A stretch of 16,284 nucleotides of DNA from Nitrospiraceae bacterium (GTDB lineage: Bacteria; Nitrospirota; Thermodesulfovibrionia; UBA6902), in assembly GCA_020354155.1 (NCBI GenBank), contig CP070644.1:2347929-2364212 (forward strand). The letters are read 5' to 3'. Under the pieces are notes generated by a model that did no database searches, was not told the DNA's origin, and worked only from the letters and a program-made list of their open reading frames with translations. The translations under genes and the position numbers were made by a program. Below, piece by piece: positions 8,701 to 13,704 of the stretch (its first letter is position 1; the number at the start of each line of letters is the position of its first letter).

Positions 8701-9259
8701 CATGGAGAGGGCAAACAAGAGGCTGATGATTGTTATTCCGATTACGCTCATGATAATATTCCTTCTTCTTTACCTGAATTTCAAAAATATCGGCGAGTCA
8801 CTGATCGTCATGATTTCCCTTCCTTTTGCCATAGTCGGTGGTGTATGGTTTATATATATGCTCGGTTACGATATGAGTATTGCTGTGGGAGTAGGATTTA
8901 TAGCGTTGGCAGGAGTTGCTGCTGAAACAGGGGTAATTATGCTTATCTATCTTGATGAGGCATATTCACATAAGCTTATTGAAAAAGGGAATGAGCTCAG
9001 GAGAGCTGATATTTATGATGCAGTGCTCTTTGGAGCGGTGGAGCGGGTACGTCCAAAGATCATGACTGTCGCTGCTATCATGGCCGGTTTGCTCCCCATC
9101 TTCTGGGGCCATGGAACCGGAGCAGACACAATGAGGAGGATAGCTGCCCCAATGATCGGAGGCATGGTATCTTCCACGGTACTGACGCTCATCGTTATCC
9201 CGGCAGTGTATGCTGCCTGGAAAGTCAGGACATTACAGAAACATAAAGGAAAAGCGTAA
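5795..9259 (+). CDS. cusA: CusA-type Cu(I)/Ag(I) RND efflux pump, enlarged
   Basis: This is the inner-membrane proton-driven RND pump of the CusCBA complex. The frame is open from a GTG at 5765. The ATG at 5795 has GAGGAAG eight bases upstream and gives the standard N-terminus MLEKIIEYSI, so 5795 is chosen (1154 residues). In this numbering Asp405 (GAMVDAAIVM), Glu1044 (GVAAETG) and Lys1088 (ERVRPK) match the proton-relay residues D405, E939 and K984 of E. coli CusA. Met652, Met702 and Met777 match the metal-relay M573, M623 and M672, which argues for monovalent Cu/Ag rather than Zn/Co. The protein is about 107 residues longer than E. coli CusA. Extra hydrophobic segments lie at about 513-528 and 543-559, further sequence at about 610-636, and about 26 residues at 714-752. 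Its TAA overlaps the next ATG by one base. Confidence 0.95.
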   Translation: MLEKIIEYSIKNRFLIIIVTFFILFLGLYSFAKTPLDAIPDLSDVQVIIFTDYPGQAPQVVEDQITYPLTTAMLSVPGATVVRGYSFFGFSFVYIIFEDGTDIYWARSRVLEYINYVSKRLPQGVTPSLGPDATGVGWIYEYALVDRSGQHDLARLRSVQDWFLRYELTSVEGVSEVASVGGFVKQYQVEVDPNKLVAYGIPLSKVKSAIQHSNRDVGGRLVEISETEYMVRGLGYIKSIEDIKDIPLRVDETGTPVYVRDIAYVHIGPELRRGITELDGEGEVVGGVVVMRFGENALATIKRVKDKIESLKSGLPEGVEIIPVYDRSGLIERAVNTLKEKLIEESIVVSIICIIFLLHFRSAFVAIVTLPLGILAAFIIMRYQGLNANIMSLGGIAIAIGAMVDAAIVMIENAHKHLEKADSSADHWAVITIAAKQVGPALFFSLLIITFSFMPIFTLQAQEGRLFTPLAFTKTYSMAAAALLAVTIVPVMMGYFIRTSLLPATWSRKKQKVVSLGSALGVFLFVWLTPGFIMPFTILGSFSTPAAIIVGTVVMLLLWPQAVLPEESNPVNRFLIWVYRPIILWVLRHKFITITAAVLITMTLLPFHSMVVERLPEGTFKNVAGKVALLFPAERIGGEFMPPLYEGDLLYMPTTLPGISITKARELLQQTDKIIKTFHEVDHVFGKVGRADTATDPAPLSMLESTITLKPEKEWRTVQVERFYSRWPAIFRKIFSSIFPEERAITPEELTTEMNNAIQFPGLTNAWTMPIKTRIDMLATGIKTPVGIKIMGDNLETLSSIGKKIEARLRSIPGTLSVYSERVSGGYYFDYEIDRKAAARYGLTVSDVQDVIQSAVGGMNISETVEGLERYPINLRYSRELRDSIDKLERVLIATPTGAQIPMKQVARTSVRQGPPAIKSENSRMTAWIYIDLEGIDVASYVRNAKSVIERDVNLPEGYSLVWSGQYEYMERANKRLMIVIPITLMIIFLLLYLNFKNIGESLIVMISLPFAIVGGVWFIYMLGYDMSIAVGVGFIALAGVAAETGVIMLIYLDEAYSHKLIEKGNELRRADIYDAVLFGAVERVRPKIMTVAAIMAGLLPIFWGHGTGADTMRRIAAPMIGGMVSSTVLTLIVIPAVYAAWKVRTLQKHKGKA

Positions 9260-9447
9260 TGCATAAATTGATCGTTTCAATTATTCGGACTGAAAAGATG
9301 GAAAACGTAACGGCAGCTCTGAAAAGTGAGGGAATTCCCTTTACCTATTCAGTAGTAAAAGGTTACTGCGGTGAGGGCCATCTCTACCACAAAGACATTC
9401 ACGACCGTATTAAAATTGAAGTCCTTTCCGGGGAGCACACTATATAG
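9259..9447 (+). CDS. P-II-like protein, 62 codons to an in-frame TAG
   Basis: The protein resembles the N-terminal two-thirds of a P-II signal protein: MHKLIVSIIRTEKMENVTAAL, a VVKGYCGEGH turn and RIKIEV. Its T-loop is much shorter than in GlnB/GlnK and lacks the usual uridylylated-Tyr context. The ATG overlaps the cusA stop (TAATG at 9257-9261), with AAAGGA at 9245-9250 eight bases upstream, so it is translationally coupled to the pump. A divergent P-II group linked to metal-transport genes and lacking canonical P-II signatures has been described in the literature, and this gene fits that group. It ends at TAG (9445-9447), but the same frame continues with recognisable P-II sequence (next entry). 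As it stands it is a truncated, probably non-functional product unless the stop is suppressed or is a sequence error. Confidence 0.75.
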   Translation: MHKLIVSIIRTEKMENVTAALKSEGIPFTYSVVKGYCGEGHLYHKDIHDRIKIEVLSGEHTI

Positions 9448-9561
9448 AAGATAAAAGACATCGTAATGACGCATGCATGCTGTGGTCTTGAAGGAGATGG
9501 CTGTCTCAGCATTTACAATCTGGAGGAATTTATAAACTTTTCTGGTAATGAACAAGGATAA
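9448..9561 (+). pseudogene. in-frame C-terminal continuation of the P-II-like gene after TAG
   Basis: Directly after the TAG, the same frame stays open for 37 codons to a TAA at 9559-9561. It reads KIKDIVMTHACCGLEGDG followed by a CLSIYNLEEF strand. This corresponds to the P-II helix, the GxxGDG B-loop and the final beta strand. The full unit would be 100 codons with the TAG at codon 63. Cysteines fall at codons 37, 74, 75 and 82. One base change (for example GAG to TAG) would explain the break. No shift of frame is needed. Confidence 0.75.
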
Positions 9562-9573
9562 GGAGGAAAGAAC

Positions 9574-10311
9574 ATGTTTAAAGTAAATTGTGTGACGTTA
9601 ACCCTGTTCAGTTTTTTGGTGCTCTGTGTTGCTGGTACAGCCGGCGCTGCTGAGATGAGCAAAGAAGACGCGCATATGAAAATGCATCATCTCCATGTCA
9701 TGATGAATAAAGGGGTCTTACTCGCAACAGAGGGATCCAACCTTCTAATGCTGTCAAAAACGGATATGCTGCCAAGTGTGGATGATATGATGGACCGTCA
9801 TGGAAGTGAAATGATCTCTCAAAGCAGACCGCTCATTCAACGCACCATGAGTGCCCCGGTTATTATGGAGCTTCACAGTAAAAAATATATTAATGACCCC
9901 CTGTTGCATTACACGGAACAGCTGGGCGTGGCAATGATAGAAGCAGTTGACAGCCTTGAGAAAATGATCATGAGCAGCAGCACCTCTGCTGACGCAAAGA
10001 AAATGAGTCATTTACAGACTCTGCTGAATCACGCCCTGGAGATGGCAGCAGAAGGTTCAAATCTTGCCATCCTGGGACAGATGGGCAAGACAGGGAAAGT
10101 AATGGATACCTACTCCATCAAACTGGGCAACCAGATGATGATCAATGCGAAAATGCTGTTATCATCTACTCTACAGGGAAAAACCATGCAGGATTTGCAT
10201 GCATCAGGCAGTCCTCCTGCCTCGGATCAAATGATGAGAAATGTCCATAGCTTTGCAGAAGCGGCACTGAAAGTGATTGATATGCTCATAACCATGCCAC
10301 CTATGCACTAG
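9574..10311 (+). CDS. exported Met/His-rich protein with two tandem domain copies
   Basis: A 245-residue protein with a signal peptide (about 1-26, ending AGAA). An excellent ribosome binding site, AAGGAGGA, starts at 9560 and lies six bases before the ATG. The mature part is two copies of one domain of about 95 residues, at about 37-131 and 144-241. Both contain an [AL]x.A.EGSNL.[MI]L motif (EGSNL at 53-57 and 160-164), a long helix with paired Met, an M..LH stretch (LH at 100-101 and 208-209), and a closing amphipathic helix. The all-helical, Met- and His-rich character suggests a periplasmic metal binder, each copy perhaps a helical bundle. I do not recognise the family. It directly follows the P-II-like gene (12 bases) in the same strand and is presumably the last gene of the Cus operon, so a role in Cu/Ag handling is inferred from context and composition. 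Confidence 0.75.
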   Translation: MFKVNCVTLTLFSFLVLCVAGTAGAAEMSKEDAHMKMHHLHVMMNKGVLLATEGSNLLMLSKTDMLPSVDDMMDRHGSEMISQSRPLIQRTMSAPVIMELHSKKYINDPLLHYTEQLGVAMIEAVDSLEKMIMSSSTSADAKKMSHLQTLLNHALEMAAEGSNLAILGQMGKTGKVMDTYSIKLGNQMMINAKMLLSSTLQGKTMQDLHASGSPPASDQMMRNVHSFAEAALKVIDMLITMPPMH

Positions 10312-10426
10312 AAATTTGGAAACGCTCATAGGAGTGTGAACTTTATACATGCATGAGGTGCTATGCATTTCAAAATAACTACTGATCGGTTAAAGTACAT
10401 TATTATATCTCTGTAGGGAGGTATCT

Positions 10427-10864
10427 ATGACCATAGATGAACTGAAACAATTCTGTGAAGAAGAATTAAATAACATTAATCGCATCATCGGTGAACTCGA
10501 GACCGTTTATACTCCGGAGAAAACCGGGTACACCCTGGCCGAGCAGGCCGGTATCGCTGCTTTTGTTATAAATATCTATGGCGGCATTGAAAAAATACTG
10601 AAGCAGATACTCTTATACGACAAACTCGATGTGAAGGACGCTCCCGAATGGCATGAGAAAGTCTTGCGGAAATCAGCAGAGATCGGGATTGTCCCTCCTG
10701 ACCTGTCGAAGGTTTTGTCCAACTATCTGGCCTTCAGGAACTTCTTTATTTATTCTTATATGTTCAATATCAAGTGGGATGACATAAAGGCACTTGTTGA
10801 TGCAGTCAAAGGGGTAGCGGATACCTTTGGTAAAGAGGTGCACGAATATATTCAGACAATATAA
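10427..10864 (+). CDS. HEPN/HepT-like protein with altered catalytic motif
   Basis: A 145-residue all-helical protein starting five bases after AGGGAGG (10415-10421). The pattern YGGIEKILKQIL (51-62), then PPDLSKVLSNYLAFRNFF (90-107), then a final helix resembles HepT-like HEPN domain proteins, which are RNase toxins in HepT-MNT systems. In active members of this subgroup the RHFFRH-type motif supplies Arg and His. Here it reads RNFFIY (104-109), with Tyr at the place of the catalytic His, so RNase activity is doubtful. No MNT nucleotidyltransferase partner is adjacent. The next gene is a small lipoprotein 12 bases downstream. It may be a degenerate or repurposed HEPN protein. The family call is from pattern alone. 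Confidence 0.6.
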   Translation: MTIDELKQFCEEELNNINRIIGELETVYTPEKTGYTLAEQAGIAAFVINIYGGIEKILKQILLYDKLDVKDAPEWHEKVLRKSAEIGIVPPDLSKVLSNYLAFRNFFIYSYMFNIKWDDIKALVDAVKGVADTFGKEVHEYIQTI

Positions 10865-10876
10865 GACGTACTTTCT

Positions 10877-11227
10877 ATGCTGCGAATTTTCATTATCATC
10901 TTCGTCTTTGTTTTGAGTTGTTCTGACTTTCCGAGACAGGATGAGTTGAAAGACGCCGTTATTCAGCATTTTGAATCAAGGGACTACAAAGTTGTTGAGA
11001 TAGATATCAGCGCCATACGGGAAATGCCACTTGGTCAAAGGGAATACATGGCCCCGAAGAAATATATCGTTGATATAGCGAGAATATCCTTACAGAATTC
11101 CCGCCTGCAGGAGGGTCATGGAACAGAAAAGCTGTTAACATTCAATGATGCCTCAATCACTCTCAAAAGTGCCGGCAGTCATAGTCAATGGATAGTTGAT
11201 ACAATTACCGGCATCCCCTTGTTGTAA
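10877..11227 (+). CDS. small putative lipoprotein of unknown function
   Basis: A 116-residue protein. A short basic start and hydrophobic core (MLRIFIIIFVFVLSC) end in a VLSC lipobox with Cys15, the pattern of a lipoprotein signal. The mature part is mixed alpha/beta (DELKDAVIQHFESRDYKVVEIDIS and a closing SQWIVDTITG strand), possibly a small periplasm-facing fold. There is no recognisable domain and no strong ribosome binding site. It begins 12 bases after the HEPN-like gene, so the two are probably cotranscribed, though any functional link is unknown. It ends 40 bases before the convergent MFS gene, with a hairpin in between. Confidence 0.6.
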   Translation: MLRIFIIIFVFVLSCSDFPRQDELKDAVIQHFESRDYKVVEIDISAIREMPLGQREYMAPKKYIVDIARISLQNSRLQEGHGTEKLLTFNDASITLKSAGSHSQWIVDTITGIPLL

Positions 11228-11242
11228 AAATATCTTTTACAT

Positions 11243-11267
11243 TATATCGAGGTTGCTCCTCGATATA
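11243..11267. terminator. hairpin between convergent genes, terminator-like
   Basis: A perfect 10-bp stem TATATCGAGG (11243-11252) and CCTCGATATA (11258-11267) has a TTGCT loop. It lies exactly between the stop codons of two converging genes and so could end transcription from both sides. Neither side has a long T-run, so efficiency is uncertain. Confidence 0.55.
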
Positions 11268-12494
11268 TTAATCAGATCCTATGTCCAGAATCTCCGGTTT
11301 TTTCATGACAAGGAGCAATGTCCCGACGAGGCAAAACACCGATGAAGTGAGCAGTGCTGTTTTTGTCCCCACAAGGGCTGCGTAACTTCCGACCGTAAAA
11401 TTACCGATAGTGGACATTCCGAGAAAGACCGTGGTGAAGGAACTCATGATCCTGCCCCTGAGTTCATCAGGTACATTGAGCTGCAGGAGACTGTTTGCAG
11501 TTGCGATCTGGTTGATTGCACCGAGACCGACGAGAAAGAGCATCAGGTACGATAACCAGATTGTCATTGAGATTGAAAAAACAAGAAGGGCCAGCGAAAA
11601 GACTATCCCCGACACGATGAGAAGAAGTCCCTTCCCTGAAAAGTCACCTCTGAATGCCAGAATGATTGCCCCGGTAAATGCACCGGCGCCGGCACAGCCC
11701 ATGAGGATACCGAGCCCTGTTGCTCCGGTCTTAAGAATTTCCTTGGCATAGACGGGGAGAAATGTGATATAGGGGAATCCAAAGAAACTGATAATCCCTA
11801 CGGACAGAATGAGTGTAAAGACTTTCTGGTTGCTGAATATATACTTCACGCCTTCTGCAAATTCCTTGTATAGCCCTTTTTTCTGTGCCGGCCTCTTTTC
11901 ATCCTCAGGACGAAAGCGCATTTTTATGAGGGCAACAATTGCTGCGATGAAACTCAGGGTGTTTATATAAAAACATGCTGCAATAGACCAGATGCCCATG
12001 ATAACACCTGCAACCGCAGGGCCTGCCATTCGAGCTGCGTGAAAGGCCGCTGAATTCAATGCAATTGCGTTTAACAGGTTTTCCCTGCCTACCATCTCAA
12101 TAAAAAATGACTGCCTCGCCGGTATCTCAAAGGCATGGACTGAGCCGATGAGAAAGGCAATGATCAGAACATGCCAGACTTTTACAACGCCGGCAGAGAC
12201 AATGGTTGCCATAATCAGTGCTATAACCATAAGTACAATCTGGGTGGTCATAATAATAGTCTTTTTGGACATCCGGTCAGCTACAACTCCGCCCAGCAGC
12301 GTGAAGAGAAGGATGGGTAATGTTGAAGCAGTGCTGGTGAGTCCAAGGTAAAAGGGTGAGTTGGTCAATTCAAAGACGAGCCAGCCCTGGGCTGCTGAGT
12401 GCATCCATGTCCCGGTAAGGGATATAACCGACCCGACCCAGAAGAGCCTGAAGTTTCTGTATGTCAGCGCAGCAAATGGTTTAAATGATGACAT
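11268..12494 (-). CDS. MFS exporter of the EntS-like (MFS_3) type
   Basis: A 408-residue inner-membrane protein with the usual twelve hydrophobic spans of a major facilitator. The N-terminus (FAALTYRNFRLFWVGSVIS) is typical of the EntS-like group. The loop between spans 2 and 3 carries GGVVADRMSKK (68-78), the MFS motif A. An EIPARQSFFIEMVGRENLLNAIALNS-type stretch after span 4 is characteristic of the same group. Members export siderophores, drugs or unknown small molecules; the substrate cannot be read from the sequence. The start ATG is at 12494, with no obvious Shine-Dalgarno. The gene is divergent from the HTH zinc-ribbon gene (80 bases apart), and that regulator could control it, but this is only proximity. 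Nothing ties it to the metal block. Confidence 0.88.
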   Translation of the reverse strand: MSSFKPFAALTYRNFRLFWVGSVISLTGTWMHSAAQGWLVFELTNSPFYLGLTSTASTLPILLFTLLGGVVADRMSKKTIIMTTQIVLMVIALIMATIVSAGVVKVWHVLIIAFLIGSVHAFEIPARQSFFIEMVGRENLLNAIALNSAAFHAARMAGPAVAGVIMGIWSIAACFYINTLSFIAAIVALIKMRFRPEDEKRPAQKKGLYKEFAEGVKYIFSNQKVFTLILSVGIISFFGFPYITFLPVYAKEILKTGATGLGILMGCAGAGAFTGAIILAFRGDFSGKGLLLIVSGIVFSLALLVFSISMTIWLSYLMLFLVGLGAINQIATANSLLQLNVPDELRGRIMSSFTTVFLGMSTIGNFTVGSYAALVGTKTALLTSSVFCLVGTLLLVMKKPEILDIGSD

Positions 12495-12552
12495 TCAGAT
12501 ACTATACCACAGTGACTTTGGCATATGAGATTGCTGCTCGATGGGTAAATAT

Positions 12553-12561
12553 TGCTATAAT
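12553..12561 (+). promoter_or_regulatory. extended -10 promoter of the HTH zinc-ribbon gene
   Basis: TGCTATAAT is a perfect extended -10 element (TGnTATAAT). TTGCTG at 12531 is a possible but poorly spaced -35 (19 bases). Transcription from it would start near 12568, only some seven bases before the ATG at 12575, which would clip the AAGAGG ribosome binding site. Confidence 0.5.
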
Positions 12562-12574
12562 TTAAAGAGGCACA

Positions 12575-12907
12575 ATGAACAGGAAGAGAAGCTCAAAGAA
12601 AGAAATTATACCTATGGACAGGCGCGAGACGGTACGTCAGGAGATCATCTCGGTCCTTAAAAGGAATACCTTGTCGGCAAAGGAAATTTCCGGTACTGTC
12701 AGGGCTTCTGAAAAAGAAGTGTATGACCACCTTGCTCATATTCAAAAGACCGTCAGCAAACAGGGTGATAAATTAAAAATAGTGCCTGCGGAATGTAATA
12801 AATGCGGTTTTGAGTTTAAAAAGAGAGAACGGTTAAAGAAGCCGGGAAAGTGCCCTGTCTGCAGAAGCGAAACAATCAGGGAACCGCTTTTTTCTATTGA
12901 AAGTTAA
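12575..12907 (+). CDS. small HTH plus zinc-ribbon transcriptional regulator
   Basis: A 110-residue protein with a winged-helix type HTH at about 17-62 (RQEIISVLKRNTLSAKEISGTV..ASEKEVYDHL). A C-terminal zinc ribbon has ligands Cys74, Cys77, Cys93 and Cys96 (CNKCGFEF and CPVC). This architecture is the conserved 'HTH domain fused to Zn-ribbon' family (COG3357 type) of bacteria and archaea, whose targets are largely unknown. AAGAGG (12565-12570) lies four bases before the ATG at 12575. A second in-frame ATG at 12614 (Met14) is possible because the promoter sits very close. It is divergent from the MFS gene, so that exporter or its own promoter are the obvious candidate targets. The zinc ribbon suggests structural zinc rather than metal sensing. 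Confidence 0.8.
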   Translation: MNRKRSSKKEIIPMDRRETVRQEIISVLKRNTLSAKEISGTVRASEKEVYDHLAHIQKTVSKQGDKLKIVPAECNKCGFEFKKRERLKKPGKCPVCRSETIREPLFSIES

Positions 12908-12912
12908 TCAGA

Positions 12913-13000
12913 TGTCATTTCGAAGGAAGTGAGAAATCTTAACCCTTTCTCGAACAATGATGCCTGAGATTCTTGCTGCCTCAGACGACCCGGAATGACA
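12913..13000. repeat. MITE-like interspersed palindromic repeat
   Basis: An 88-bp non-coding element bounded by inverted repeats TGTCATTTCG (12913-12922) and CGGAATGACA (12991-13000), matching at 9 of 10 positions. Internal mirror-image segments occur as well (GAGAAATCTTAA on the left, CTGAGATTCTTG on the right). The look, with GTCATT(T/C)CG ends and an AATCT core, is that of repeats scattered through many bacterial genomes between genes. It sits between convergent genes and may fold into a transcript end. Only one copy is present in the window, so multi-copy status is unproven. Confidence 0.6.
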
Positions 13001-13053
13001 CCTCGATATGATTCTTGAACTAACGAATTAGGGCTGACAGCAGGGACAAATCA

Positions 13054-13605
13054 TTACTTAATCCTTTTTGAGATGGCCTTGAACTCGGGAGTGCCTGCCT
13101 TTTCCAGTAATTGAAACAACACGGTTTCTGTGCAGGTGATGACTGCGCCTGCATCTCTCATCATTTCCCTGGCAGCGAGGTAATCCTCCTTTTTCCGTGA
13201 ACAGACGGCGTCACCGACAAGATGAACAGTACAGCCTTCTTTCAACAGGCTGAGACAGGTCTGCAGGACACAGACATGGGTTTCCATGCCTGTCAGAATA
13301 ATCTGTTTTCTGCCGAGGGAGGATATCCTCTCAAGGAAACCGTCGCCTCCACAGCAGTCGAATGTTATCTTTGTAAGAGGCTCATAAGAGGGAAGGCTCA
13401 CCTTGATTTCATCAACGGTCGGTCCCAGTCCCTTCGGGTACTGTTCTGTTACTACAATGGGTATATCAAGCAGTTTTGATACTTCAATAAGGTGTCCGCA
13501 GTTGTCATAGACTTTCTGCTTCTCGCTCATGGCAGGCACGAGCCGTTCCTGTATATCAACAATGACAAGAACGGAGGCGCTTTTTTGCAGCATGAATTTT
13601 TCCAT
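13054..13605 (-). CDS. isochorismatase-family cysteine hydrolase
   Basis: A 183-residue cytosolic alpha/beta hydrolase of the isochorismatase-like superfamily. The catalytic set is visible: Asp17 in VLVIVDIQ, Lys79 in LTKITF and the nucleophile Cys112 in GMETHVCV, with the family's GMETHVCV loop. Length and compact form match the small YcaC-like hydrolases rather than full isochorismatases or nicotinamidases. The substrate is unknown. The ATG at 13605 has no clear ribosome binding site, and Met5 at 13593 is an alternative. It follows acs on the same strand, 99 bases downstream, with a large stem-loop in between, so the two may share a transcript. A metabolic link to acetate activation is not evident. 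Confidence 0.87.
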   Translation of the reverse strand: MEKFMLQKSASVLVIVDIQERLVPAMSEKQKVYDNCGHLIEVSKLLDIPIVVTEQYPKGLGPTVDEIKVSLPSYEPLTKITFDCCGGDGFLERISSLGRKQIILTGMETHVCVLQTCLSLLKEGCTVHLVGDAVCSRKKEDYLAAREMMRDAGAVITCTETVLFQLLEKAGTPEFKAISKRIK

Positions 13606-13622
13606 TTTTGTTTAAGAGGGGG

Positions 13623-13668
13623 CCCATCCCCTGCACTAACTAGTATACACGTTAATGCAGAGGATGGG
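13623..13668 (-). promoter_or_regulatory. long stem-loop between acs and the hydrolase gene
   Basis: Arms at 13623-13640 and 13651-13668 pair over 18 positions around a 10-base loop (TAGTATACAC on the forward strand). The two exceptions are C/A mismatches on the forward strand but become G-U pairs in the reverse-strand RNA. That points to a function in the acs-hydrolase transcript, such as partial termination, processing or mRNA protection. No T-run follows. Confidence 0.6.
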
Positions 13669-13704
13669 GCAGCAATGAGCAGTCTTATCGGCTACTCAAG
13701 TTCT

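Noticed and set aside
9445..9447. Stop codon as a selenocysteine site
   Set aside because: The codon is TAG, not TGA, and there is no evident SECIS-like hairpin directly after it.
10349..10368. ATGCAT...ATGCAT inverted repeat upstream of the HEPN-like gene
   Set aside because: Each arm is itself a six-base palindrome. Stem strength is low and there is no other sign of a site or terminator.
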